Below are positions 11,948 through 24,102 of a DNA stretch of 64,000 nucleotides, piece by piece. Within the stretch, counting starts at the first letter, position 1, and the number at the start of each line of letters is the position of its first letter. Position numbers and translations under genes: made by a program. Origin of the DNA: Dimorphilus gyrociliatus (Eukaryota; Annelida; Polychaeta; Dinophilidae); NCBI GenBank assembly GCA_904063045.1, contig CAJFCJ010000011.1, forward strand, positions 868,001 through 932,000, given 5' to 3'. The notes beneath the pieces were generated by a model. It did not search any database. It was not told the DNA's origin and saw only the letters and a list, made by a program, of their open reading frames with translations.

Positions 11948-12924
11948 TATGAGATTCAAGTTGATTTCTTATGACGCTTCGAACTGTAAGAAATAACTTT
12001 ATTTTGCAATATGAGTCGTAGTCTTAATTTTCGTCATATTAACAGCAAGAACCAACCAAAAATGCTTTCGTATAATATTTAATAGAAGAATTTCCAAAAG
12101 GATAGGATAAATATTTCTACTTACCTAAACACTCAACATTCTCTAGAGGCTGAATCACAGAAGAGATATGTGCACAACTGCAAAACGAACAATTCCAAGC
12201 TCTCTTATTGAACGTTGTGAATTAAATAGAGAATTGAATAGTTCCTCTACCGGCCAGGCAGATAGATCAATACAGCATTAATAGTCTCAACATGTTCACC
12301 TATACTTAATTAGGTTATGAATAATATATTGATCATATTTACACCCTATAATATTTGATAATCTACCCGATTGCTGATCTTCTTACCTCATACTCCCTTG
12401 GTTCTGAATTAAACTTTAACGGATTTTCATCTGAATATCGAGTTGATATTGTGGTGAGATATTCAGAAGAGCGAGATTGATGCATAGAGCGTTTCTCTTA
12501 TTTCCATGACCTACATACGCTACTGCATATTTCTGCTGCAGCGCTCCTGCAATTCTTCTTTATAGGCCTATCAGTGAAGAATTTAGAGCTGTATGTTTTA
12601 TTGAGAACGCTTTTGTATTTATTATCGTTTGATATGTATTCTTTTTTAATTGACCTATAAAGTTAAGAGACATTTCTATCAACTTTGCTTTAATAACCAT
12701 TTCAATGCAAACTAAATTGAGATGTTTGTATAATTTAAGTAGTGTTCGTTTATTTCCAAATTCAATTTTTATACATGTTGCAGGGTATGAGAAACAACCT
12801 AGGCAGAGATTAATTTAAATCTTGGTAAAAAAAACAATACATTATTAGTTACTGTACAATTTCTTCATAAGCATTCTTATTTTATTAGATACAAAGTGTT
12901 TCCTTAGTTGTTAAAAACATGCTT
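11948..12924 (-). promoter_or_regulatory. 5' leader and upstream region of PRKX-like gene
   Basis: The minus strand shows a probable non-coding first exon ending with donor TTTAG|GTAAG at 12,125, spliced to an acceptor at 11,984. The sequence beyond that to the ASK stop codon should hold the PRKX-like promoter and the ASK 3' UTR. A minus-strand AATAAA lies at about 12,881-12,886, roughly 40 bases past the ASK stop. A TAGGCCTA palindrome sits at 12,563-12,570. Confidence 0.4.
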
Positions 12925-15900
12925 CTAAGCGCCTTTTTCTCTCATTCTACAAATGGTACTCCATATCCGACACATAATTCCTCCTCTATTGAAAAACAAC
13001 TAATTTTATGTTTGATTTTAGCAAAATTAATTCTTACTTTATATTTAAGCGACTTAAGTCATCTCTGGTCATAAGTTTGAGCACATCCGTGTAAGTGTAT
13101 TGCTCTTCAATGAACTAAAAACAAATGTTCTACAATATACCAGTTTTATGAAGAATACAAGATACTCACTATATCGATAGTAGCTTGATCTGCTTGTAAT
13201 TCTTTTAACCAATTGACTAATTGCATATCAAGGCAATTTGCGGGAGTTGCTATGAATGAAAAAAAAAGAGTAAAATTTAATGAATAACTCAAAACTGAAA
13301 AGAAAGCCATGCATATTAATATAAGTTGGTGTTTGTCGAAAAAATTATTATGATTAATTGTTTTAGTAGCTATATGTCACGTTTTCCCTGCTGAATGCCT
13401 AGTGCCATCTGCTAGTAATATTATATAAAGTTTTTTTTATCAGGTTACACTTACTGGGTGCTGTTGAACTTGTTGTTATTAAACTGTTTCGACTGGAATT
13501 TATCGACCTGAGATGATTAATAAGAGAGTTTCGACTGTCCAAGCTATTTTTAAGTAGGGTATTAACTTCTTTCTCTGAGGATATTAAAGATTGCCAAAGT
13601 CTGAAACAGTATATGAATAGAAGATTGGAAGGTGTCAAATTTTATCTAACCTTTGATTTTGCTCTTGCAATTCTTTCAATTCAACCAATAAATGAGATGT
13701 ATCTGTTTTAAGATTATCTGATATTTCCTTTTGACAGTGATTAGTAAATGATACATGACTCTCATCCATTCTGGCTCTCTCATCTGCAGGCTGAAAAACG
13801 TATTGCAATGTTAAGAGTGCGCTCTGATAAGCTTCATTCATGATCGCTTGATAACCAAAAACCCAATGAGGCTCAATCTGATGGTGTTTTTTGATGATGC
13901 TTAAAACTGCATTAGGAAACATTGCCAAAATATTAGCTAATTCGTGAAATAAGTCAACATCAAATGTTTCTTGATTGAAAACCGTCGGCTCAGGAAAAAA
14001 CTTTTGTTTTCCTTCTTCCACGTCTGCAGAATTTGAAAATAAGTTACTAAATATTCTCTTCCAAACGGCTTCTCTCTTCTCAGGTATGTTTTCATCAATA
14101 TAGCTAATAACTCCATCATAAATTTTTCCATAGTATTCACTACATTTCGTTGAGCCTTTTATATCCTTAACATATGATCTCCATTCCGCAATAATCAATT
14201 TCTATGGATTAATGCTTAATGTTAGATGCCAACGTTTACTTTTGCTATGCAAATTCAATTAAAGATCGTATTTACCCTTTGCTCTTCATCTTTCATTATA
14301 TTCTTGAATGTTTGCCTTCTTTCAGTTTCTCTTTGGTGAAATTGTACAAAATCAGCTCCCTGCATTGTGTCGGCTTGTTCAATTTCCGGTGTTGCTGAGG
14401 GTGATACAATATCACTTGGTTGAGAATCCATACTGATTTGAAAAAGAGAAACATGTAAGAGCATTCAATTAAGTTTAAAAAATTTTAGGGATTGATTGTT
14501 TAAAGCTGATTCCTTGCAATCGCTAGCGCAATCTATTTTTGTGTTATTAGATAGTTTAAATAGAATATTTGTAGGAAAAAAGTCGAAAGCCTGTTTTGTT
14601 AGAGAGCCAGATTTAAATGATAGCATGCCGTATTTCCATGTAGTTGCCTTTTCCTCTTTTTCCCTTAGTTATGTGAAAGTTTTTTATATCAGAGGAGTCA
14701 GATCGAATATTTGTCAAAATCAAATCAGTTTTAAAATCATTCATATTCAAATCTCAAGAAAGTTAATGGTGTAGAGTTTTTGCTTCTAAAAAAAGTGATA
14801 GCTTCTTTGGAGAAAATATTGAATGATACACAGCAAAAAAAATTGCTGTTTCTTGATCACACATTGATGAAATTATTTAAAAATAGATTAAAACAAAATT
14901 CGATCTGCTTTAGTGGAAAATTTTTGCTTTTAAATCGTCTCTTATCAATATTAGTCTATCATAAAGAGCTCTTTTTTATATATTTGACTAATATTGCAAA
15001 TCTCTGGTATTTAATATCCATCTGCAGGAAAACTTTAAAAATTTTACTAAGTGTATAGCTTATTGGCGTAAAACAAAAAACTTAATTTAGAAAAATAGTC
15101 GAAATAATTAAAATTCTATTCCAAAAATGAGATTCACCCTTAACAATGTTTTTAAAGCACTTTAAATGAAATTTATGTCCACTAGGAAACAGAGATTTTG
15201 AAGAAAAATTCCCACAAGCAACTACACCGGTCTAAAATCATTGAATATTTGCTAAATTTAACTTATCCAAGTATATGATATTTAACACTATTTTCTCATC
15301 TTCTACCTGAAAGACCTAGATCTTTGACCATCCCAGTTGACCGTCAAATATTGTCCATCATTATTTCTGCTGTACATAGAAAAAGCACACAAATACAGGT
15401 TTGTCTATTTCTAAAAATAAATCTAATAATCTAGAAAATGTAAGGATAATAAAGTTTTCACACAGGATAAGAGCGTCTACAATAAAACAGCCACTCACTT
15501 CGGTATTTCCTCTTCTATCGTTCCGCTCGAGCGCCTGCGTTATTAAATCAACGTAGCTAACAAGATTATTTGGATTACATAGGGTATTCTAATGTTTACG
15601 ACAATGTTAAAATCTTTAAAATTTTGAGTTTTAGGACTCAAATTAAACAGGGAGTCAGAAAAGCAAATCTTTGTTAGTAAGAGTGACAGTAATATTGCAA
15701 TATTGCACTGCAATAGGAATATAACTATTAGGAAATAGAAGAAGAAATATTGCTTAATTTTTTTTCTAATATTTTCCCTGTTAGACATTCAAACATAATT
15801 TAGATTCAATTAAGCAGAAGTGAACTTTTGACTGTAAAAATAGAATAGGAATAGCAATGAACATATGAGAAGAGTAAATATGTTCTTTTGATAGTTTAAA

Positions 15901-18900
15901 ATCGAATTTTGGTTTATTACCATTATGATATAAATTATTTAATAAATAATAATTCTCTTTCATAAAAACTACTTGAATGATTTAGAAACACAAAAAGAGA
16001 TTAAAACATGTTTAATTGCGCATGCGTTTGTAAATGTAGGTTGGTTGGATTAATTCTGGTGAATCTTTAAGCGAAATGAAAAGTAAAAAAAATACCGGTC
16101 TGGATTTAAAGTTATCCTCAGATTTGGAGATTTCATACGACCTATGTGAGATGATGGTAGTTCACCAGTTTGACTTGAAAATCTATGCAAGGAATTAGGA
16201 GACTCCGTTCGATGATGTTGAATTCCAGGCACTAGCATAAAGAGATATTAATTAATTGATTATTTACATCAAAGTCAATAACAAGTAGAAAAAAAATGAA
16301 ATCATGAGATAAAATATATAGTTAGCGCACATTTTGCTAGGTAATTAATTATATATGCATCTAAAGCTTAGTAGTTTAATTAAATCATTTAAGGTCTTCA
16401 AAAGTTAAGACTTACTTGAAACGCTTCGAGCAAATTTATCAGCACTAGACGGCGCCACTTTCCGCCGCTTACTCGGGTTACTTTTACTGTTAGGAAACAT
16501 TTGAGTGATAGAATTAAAAAATTTTTAAAAATTGTTTAGTTCTGTCAATTTTAGGTGTTTTAGATGGAAAAAGCTACTTACTCAGAAAGGAAAGGATGCT
16601 CAAGCAGTTGTGCGGCTGTAGGTCGTTTGGTTGGATCTTTTTCAAAGCACCTGAATAAATGATTGTGATAATATATTCACCTAGGTCTTATCTTCGATGC
16701 CTATTTGCATTAATCGGAAATCTAAATCTTTATGCGGTCCAAATACCAGAGCGAATTATAAATATTATTTTAAAGTATTGGTCAATATTTTGTTCGCTAC
16801 GAAAAAATTCAATGAAATGTACGATACTCACTTTGATAAAAAGTCTTGAGCATATTCTGATAACTGATCTGGTACCTCTGGGTGCATCTTAAATTTTCCA
16901 ACCTGGAAAAGGACATGAGATTGAGGTCCTAATTCCATAAAAGGAGGTTTTCCAGTTGCCATCTCAATAACTGTACACCCTAAACTCCAAATATCAGCTG
17001 CAGGCCCATAACCCTGAGGGCCTATAGCAATAACCTCAGGTGCCATGTACTGAACTGTACCGGCAAATGTTTCCGCTAGAGGGTTTATGCCATTCAGTCT
17101 TTTTGATGTTCCAAAATCAGATATTTTAACCGTGCCCGAGTATGTATTAACAAGTACATTACCACCTTTAATATCCCGATGAACAATTTTCATATCATGC
17201 TGAAATACATTGAAATATAACAGATGTAAATGTAAAACTACAATTTAAGAATCGAACCAAGTATTTCAATCCTTTTAAAATTTGTTTCGTATAGTATACA
17301 ATTGTACCTTCCCTATCAATTAACTTTCCCCAAACAGAACTTAACAATCTAGATAAAGTGCCTCCTGGCACTCTTTCCATAAATATTTTAAAAAAACCTG
17401 TAAAATTGAAACGAAGGGTTATACTGTAATCAAGAGAATAAAAGTTAACTCTTTTATTACCTCCTTCACTAACAGATCCTAAATATTTTACAATATTTTT
17501 ATGAGATAATTTTGATTGCAAGACAATTTCTTCGTGCAATGTTTGTACTTCACTGAGAAGAAGTTATTCTATATATATATTATTATCTAACTGTTATTTA
17601 GTAAGAAACCTACTCATTATGCACTTCAGGTATTTCTTTAACAGCTATGCTTACTTGAGTATTTACATCTCTTGCTGCATAAACTGTTCCGTAAGTTCCT
17701 TTTCCCAACATAATTCTATCTCCCTTTTGATCAAGTTCATATTCGTACTGTTTTGAATCATAATTGGAAAAATAGTTATAAAACTAATAATAAAATATAC
17801 GTTTATGCTGGGGCCTTCCATTTTTGTTTCCATTTCAGTCAAATTTAGACAACTTTCTAAACCATCCAAAGTATCTCGAACTAGTGCGTAAAATCTTTTA
17901 CTATGCAAATCCGATGGAAAGTATAATTTGAAAGTATCCGCATAATCATGGACATGTAAAACAGCAGCACGATTGTCTATTTTTAGCAAACTAACAAATC
18001 GTATAGAAGTTGGAGAAAATTTCCAACTCTGTTCTGAAAGACCTTCAGCATTTTCGGCAACATATTCGATTGTTATTAAAGTTTGATCATCATCATATTG
18101 ATCAGAGACATTGATTTGAGTGTTACAAGGGATTAAATTTTTGTTTGTGACGCCGTCCTCGGCCAAGAGAACCTTTAAAAAAGTTAATATTATCGGATTA
18201 ACTTAACTTTTAATGATATTTGATTAAACTAACTGGCCAAGTTGTAGAACTCTCATCGCTTGCACCTTCACTGAAGAAATAAAACCAAAATTCGAATAAT
18301 TTTTCGTCCTCATCCTTGTCAAAAAAATCGAAATCAACGCTTTCACCTTTCTTTTTCTTTAATTCTCTTCTATAATTAGTAATAAGTTTTATATTACCCA
18401 TCGTTGATTTTAAATACCATATAGGAGGTTCCAACTTGAACATAACTTCAGCAGCTTGGCTAGCTTTTGCATAATCTTCCGCAAGGACAGATATCTCAAA
18501 AAAAGTTGCTACGTCCCAATAATCGGTTAGATCTTGCAAGGTGCCTTTCTTTCCAATTAAATTATTCAGGTGGAGAAATATATCCCTTAACATGGCTGAT
18601 TCTGAAAGACAATCGCCAGATATAACCATAAGAGTAGCTAAGTTAATGCCAGCATATTCATTAGGTTGTCTAACATAACCTCTTCTATACCTTTTAACAA
18701 GAGATAATATATTTATTAACTTATATGAAACACTTTTTAAAAATATATATCAACCATTCAACAGCATTCTTCAAAGCGTCTGTATCTGCACAATTGGATT
18801 CAACAAACTTGTCTTTGTAAATCCTACCACAAAGGCATGTAATGTCGGGTGGTACTTCTTCATCTTTTTTATTTTTCACTGCCTGTGAATATGAACAATT

Positions 18901-21679
18901 GTATTATTTTGTAAATAAGAGAATTAAGCTTGATTACAAACTTCTTGTATAACTGTTAGTGCCTTATCCCTATCGCCAGTTTTATTTCTTCGATTTAAAG
19001 CAAAAGCATACATATTTTGTATATGTAACTCTTCAGCGATTTTTGTATCAGGAATTCGTTTGACGTCTTCAACTAGAGAAACCATTTCGTCATAGTCTTG
19101 AACTTCTCTATACGAGAGTAGCATATTTAAGATGACTTCTGGAGTAAGATTATTTAAATCCATCAATCTGTTTCTAAAAGCTTTAAGCCTCTAAAAAAGT
19201 TTGAAATTATAGGAATTAAAGGAATTATAGTATCAGAACAAATATTTAGCACTTTCGTACCTTGCTTAATTCCTCCATATCGTTGGCATGCTTTTGTCTG
19301 GCTTTACGAATATCAGCAATAAATTTTTCGGTCGATCTCGTACTGTTAATACATTTAAATAAAGAAAAAATTGGCAATGATGAGAGATCCTACAGACAAC
19401 ATAATATTTAAAACCTAATGATTCAATTTTGAGTAAAAAAAAGAGATTCACTCAGATAAAATATTAGATTTAATATAATAATTCTTTTCCCCATTCGCTT
19501 GTGAAATATATTATTTCTAAACTTATAATTTAAAATAAAATAATAGTTTCATTAAAGTTTACGTTTAAATTTTAAGAAAAGCATAAGCTAGATGTAGACT
19601 TTTAAAAATCGTAAAATCTTATGTCAATATTTTTTAGTTTCTAATTTACACATTATTTGAAAAACGTAGTTTTTATTTGCTATTAGCTTTTAGCTGCTTG
19701 AGCGAATATCTCGTAGGATTTCATTTTCTTGTGAGGGAAAAAGAACTTAACTTAACTAAACTAACCTGATTTTAATGTTTTAGAAGTGACAAAGGAATCT
19801 CGATAAAACATTTTAAAAGTTGTATTTTTCTTTATGGCTGTTTATGGTACTTTTATCAGTTTTTGTTAGTAAAAAAGAAATTTCTTTATTTTAAATCTAT
19901 AATCAATTTTTTAATCGCAATATTCTCTTTCTTTAAAGATATTTTCTATTTATAATTAATAATTAATTGACGATCATGATTGAAATTTACGTGTCATTGT
20001 TACTAAATCTTTCTCTTCATATTGCTGAAATCGTAATAAAAGTTTACATGGGGATTTCAAAGCTAGTGAAAAAATTAACTTTTGGGTAAATTATTATTAT
20101 TCTATGAAGAAATACAAGCAATAACGCATTCATATTCATATAGTTAGTTTTTATAGTATTATTCTAAATTATTAAGGGCTAGTCTAAGTTTGATAAGATA
20201 ATGTAGCTTATTTGGTGGGAGCTTTTATTATGATTTAGTTGAGTGTGCAAGGGGTGCATATATAACAACATATTATGCAAATATACCAACTAGGTTTTTT
20301 GTTGAACTTTCTTTAGTATATGTCTAAATTTCGCTTGCAAAGAATAAGGTTGGTCCGGTCGTAATTGGCAAGCAGACATGCTTTGGCTTAAATCCAGTTT
20401 TCCAAATAGTTCCATTACAATGCAACAATTAATGTCGTCTTTAAAAGTATATGGAATAAATTCTGTGGAAAACATGAAAATTTTTTAAAATTTATTAGAT
20501 GACACAGATTGTATGTAAACTGGTTAAGAAATTTACTGCTGACTCTGTATTGTGTAATAATTGCGTATCGTATGATTCATTTCATTTTGATTAGGTTTGC
20601 AAAATAATTTTCAGTCTTTCTACGTTGTGCTTAGAGAAGGCTAGACTACTAAAAAAACCTAATATAGTTTGATATAAACCGCCTTGAGTCGACAACCCAA
20701 GTAATCGGCCCAATCATGGATACACTTAGTGCAGTTACCTAAAATCGCAAGATATTTGCTGAAAATTTAAAGGAGTATTTCTCTGAGAAGCAAAATTTTG
20801 CTCATAGGTAAGAATTTATATAAAAAAAACCTAAAGAACATATTCATTTTGTAGGCCTATTCAATTGTTTAACACCTGAACAAATTGAGTTATAAATAGA
20901 GAATAATTCTGGAGTAAAAGAATGCAAGAAATTTCCAACTGCTATTTCTATTTTTTAACCACTTGAACTTTCGTACGAGTCATTTATATCGATTTAGATT
21001 ATGTACAATGTAGATTACTTTTAAAGATATATAACTTAGAACTAGCAAGTAGTTGTCATCTCTACCTATTTTAAGTTGGTAACATTCATGCTGAAATGTT
21101 CCATCTGTTGTTCGTACAAACTAAAATACAACATATCTTATTGTTTATTTATATTCTACATCAGTTCGGCTTCTTAGAAGTAAAATTTAGGCTGATTTTT
21201 TTAGTTAATAAAAAGATGAGTCTTATATAAATCATTGTGAACTAGGGTATGAACGAAAAATGCAAACCTGCATTACTACAACTATTCTTAACTGAACTAG
21301 CTGCTTGAAATTTCGGCTGATGCATAATCAAAATAGATTCTGACATTCCAGAACTTTCCCTAACTCCAACATGATACATCAGTGCACTTTGCTGTGTGTC
21401 AATGGACGTGTCTACGACAGCCACATCAGCGTTGTAAAATGTATCTAATGTTGCTCCTTCCCCAAAATCTAACTTTTCGAAAGGTATATGAATCAGTTCA
21501 AGTTTCAATTCATTGCATATCTTTTGCAAATCCTCAAAAGCCGACTTTCGAGCAGACACAGCATTAGCGACGTTATATTCCAATTTTCCTCCAGCCACAC
21601 TCGTAAGCGTAATTACACAAGCTACAGAAAGTTTTGCTGTAGAAGGTGGGTCGTTTTTAGGACTTTTCGTTGTTGCCAT
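12925..21679 (-). CDS. MAP3K15: ASK-family MAP3K (MAP3K5/6/15-like)
   Basis: This is a full apoptosis signal-regulating kinase of roughly 1,200 residues. The N-terminus (21,267-21,679, [10 protein letters not shown]) holds the family's DVAVVD...YHVGVRES segment. It is followed by YTFKDD (about 20,300-20,464), then the helical central regulatory region with [19 protein letters not shown] and [17 protein letters not shown], and WYLKS further on. Next come a PH-like segment (about 17,800-18,170) and the kinase domain (about 16,580-17,760): [42 protein letters not shown] and [14 protein letters not shown]. The C-terminus has the [14 protein letters not shown] helix region, a coiled coil and an ASK-type SAM-like domain with [11 protein letters not shown]. 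ASKs are ROS/stress-activated kinases acting above MKK4/7 and MKK3/6 toward JNK and p38. One ancestral-type copy is seen, so ASK1 versus ASK3 cannot be told apart. A probable 5' UTR intron ends near 21,694. Confidence 0.93.
14433..16095 (-). other. 1.66-kb intron of the ASK gene
   Basis: Exon ends at ...LNPD with CG, and resumes after the acceptor at 14,433 with T, restoring Arg followed by MDSQPSD. The phase match and the downstream [16 protein letters not shown] region show these belong to one transcript. Open frames on both strands between are short and AT-driven. An NRF1-like TGCGCATGCG at 16,017-16,026 lies in this intron near the upstream exon. Confidence 0.7.
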
Positions 21680-22270
21680 AACTACGGTTGAAACTAAGGA
21701 AATAAAAATATTAATTTATGAATGAAAATAATATTTTGAGTATTGTTTACCGATCACTAGGAGATAGAATTATCTTCGACTTAACTTTTCAAGGATTTAT
21801 CCTATAAAACCATCTCAAAGTCAAAATATCTGATGGAGAAATAAAAATTGTTACTGATAATACTTTTAAAACGCTGCTTCAACAAAAGACGAATTAATAT
21901 TTTTTTTGGCGCTTCTTTCATAAAAGCTTTATGATTAAACAAAAGGTATAATAAAAATCAGGTAATTAATATATAGAGACATACTTAATCTATATTTCAT
22001 TATCATGTGTGGTGCGTTTGCGATAGATAGCATGTGATCACAAAAAGTTTTTAAATCAAATAATTTAGTCATTCATCATGTTCTAAGTACATAAAATAAT
22101 TTTACTCGATGTAGAGAGTTCATAGTATGTAATTATGTTTGGCTATTAAAAGACGATTGCTAAGAAAATAAAAAGTTAGTGAACCCTGTGAGCTCACTTT
22201 GTAATTTAAAAAAAAGATCGTTTAAGTTATCTTAACAGAATTTGAGATTAAAATATATATATATAATCTT

Positions 22271-22356
22271 GGTCATAGTTCAGTAGGTTAAATGTCAACA
22301 ATTAAGTTGGGAGTTGAAAGATATGATTGGCGACAAAGAGTCTTCGACCCCTGGAT
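22271..22356 (+). repeat. tRNA-like / SINE-like element
   Basis: The segment begins GGTCATAGTTCAGTAGG, a good match to a tRNA A box (TAGTTCAGTAGG). About 60 bases on it has CTTCGACCCC, resembling a B box. It does not fold into a clean cloverleaf by eye and no intact anticodon arm is seen, so a degenerate tRNA or tRNA-derived SINE head is more likely than a working tRNA gene. Confidence 0.3.
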
Positions 22357-22989
22357 TAACTATTATATAACATTTAATAAGAAAAGTACTAGATTGTCCA
22401 AACATGTACATATAAAATTAGCGCCTAAATATCAAAATAAGTTTTCTATTTATCTTTAAAAGCGAAACAATGCATTCGTCCACGAATAATATTAAATTCC
22501 TCACCTCTACCTAAAAATCAACAATCACTATTAGTCTGGTTCGATCGACTCAACCACCGGAGACAGAACCAAGCTAAAAGCAAAATATTGAAAACAAAGT
22601 TAATGCGTTTCCGTTGCTCCACTCCTTGCTCTTTATATTCGTAAAAGATGTTTTAAAAAATTAGTTAAAATAATGCAGTTTCCAACTGTTGAAATTTAAT
22701 ATAGCATGCAATTTCTGTTCACAGTACGAGCGAAAAACTACCAGAGGAAGCTCGATTTAACTGAAATATTTCCTGCTCCAATCGAACAACAGTTTAAAAA
22801 AGTAATCGCAGTCTGCAGTAGGGTTTAATAGCCAATACTTTATATCTCTGACCACAAATTTTCGTTAAAAATGAGAATTAAAAAATAGAAAATAATAAAA
22901 ACGTCAAAGTAAATAGGTGGAGTGGAGGTGAAATACTAAAAGTGCGAAATTTATTCGAACTTTCACATAAAACACAGTGTCCTTTATTG

Positions 22990-23001
22990 TGCGCATGCGC
23001 A
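22990..23001. promoter_or_regulatory. NRF1 site in divergent promoter
   Basis: TGCGCATGCGCA, the perfect palindromic NRF1 consensus, about 200 bases upstream of the plus-strand gene at 23,203. NRF1 sites are typical of promoters of broadly expressed animal genes. Confidence 0.55.
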
Positions 23002-23202
23002 GATTGTCTCAACTGGAAATTCAAACATCTTGAGTGTCCGAAACACTGATCTAATTCAGATTTTAAATGAACAGTTCATCACACCTATATTTAAACATCG
23101 TCAGGAAATATGAATGGTTATAAATCTTTCTGAATTAGTTTTAAATGTTATACTAATTAGTTTCTTTCGACAGATTTTCACGATAAAAAAGCCATACTTT
23201 GT

Positions 23203-24003
23203 ATGTTTACGGAAATGTGCATTTTTCTAAATAAAGGGGAATGTTTAAAAATTTTGATTAATTATCAGAATGCAGAATTATGTGATACATGTTTATTATC
23301 AGCATCTATTAGACGCCTACAAAATTCGATTAATCGTGAGAAATGGCTGGATTTATTTAACTTGGTTTTGGAGTTTAACTGGACGCAAATACTGGAACTA
23401 GATGGCAGCCTCTCGAAGAGTGATATCTGTCAAATTTTTCTCACCACATCTAAGTTAGCCTGCTGCTTTTCATTAAGGTAATTGCGAAATCTTCTGACGT
23501 AACAATGAGTACCATTATGTCAAGAATAAACAGACCTGTTGAATGGGACAGCTATTTCAAAATTTTTTTTTTTTAGGGAAGCTGAAGATATAAATGAAGA
23601 CTTTTTAAAAGACATTTTAGGAAAGTTCATATACAAAGGGTGTGAAGTGCTAATGGAAGCTAATTTGGAAGGGCTGGAAGTGGCAAACCTTGGTGAAGAA
23701 GCAAAAAAATTTATCAGAAAATTGAAAAGCATTGTGAAAAATGAAAATAGGAACTATTTATTATATAGAATGCTCTTAGCAACTAAATTGGAACTTCCTG
23801 ACAAATTTAATCCTTTAATATCAGTTTTATGTAAAAGTAGACCTACACCAGTATTATTCAATGATGACAGTTCCTCTACGTACGCTGCTCTAAAAGGTAA
23901 ATATGGGAAAGACGTTGACTACGTTCTCGAAGAGATTTGTATTAATCGTGAAATTCCTGAGGATTCTAAACTATTAAAAGCTGTAGAAACTTTATGTAAT
24001 TGA
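23203..24003 (+). CDS. Uncharacterised helical protein, two exons
   Basis: Two exons join in frame: ...CCFSLR at about 23,479 (donor GTAATT) and EAEDINEDF after a poly-T/AG acceptor at about 23,577. They give about 235 residues ending ...LLKAVETLCN. The composition is leucine/lysine/glutamate-rich and reads as all-helical, possibly ARM/HEAT-like. It has no signal peptide, membrane segment or catalytic motif I recognise. The frame stays open upstream of the ATG as far as a possible acceptor (TTTCGACAG, about 23,174), so an earlier coding exon is possible. The stop lies 100 bases from the end of the convergent SFI1-like gene. Family unknown. Confidence 0.7.
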
Positions 24004-24024
24004 ACAAGACTTTTAATTTGTTAT

Positions 24025-24030
24025 TTTATT
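24025..24030 (-). terminator. Poly(A) signal, SFI1-like gene
   Basis: Minus-strand AATAAA, about 75 bases past the SFI1-like stop codon. It lies inside the expected 3' UTR of the convergent plus-strand gene, so the two transcripts probably overlap at their ends. Confidence 0.4.
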
Positions 24031-24102
24031 AAATTTTCATTTGTGGAAAAGTACAATGCAATATAATTATAAAAATTAATCGATACCAAACAAAGAAATC
24101 TA

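Larger units (their letters stand above)
21680..23202. promoter_or_regulatory. Divergent intergenic region, ASK gene / unknown gene
   Basis: About 1.5 kb separate the minus-strand ASK start from the plus-strand unknown gene, so both promoters should be here. It holds a tRNA-like element (22,271-22,356) and a perfect NRF1 core (22,990-23,001) placed about 200 bases before the plus-strand ATG. Confidence 0.5.

Noticed and set aside
14496-15058. Two adjacent plus-strand open frames of 92 codons
   Set aside because: They lie in the 1.66-kb ASK intron, show no family resemblance and have AT-driven composition.
22540-22565. GGTTCGATCGACTC, resembling a tRNA T-loop
   Set aside because: Flanking bases do not form T-arm or acceptor stems and no A box is at the right distance.
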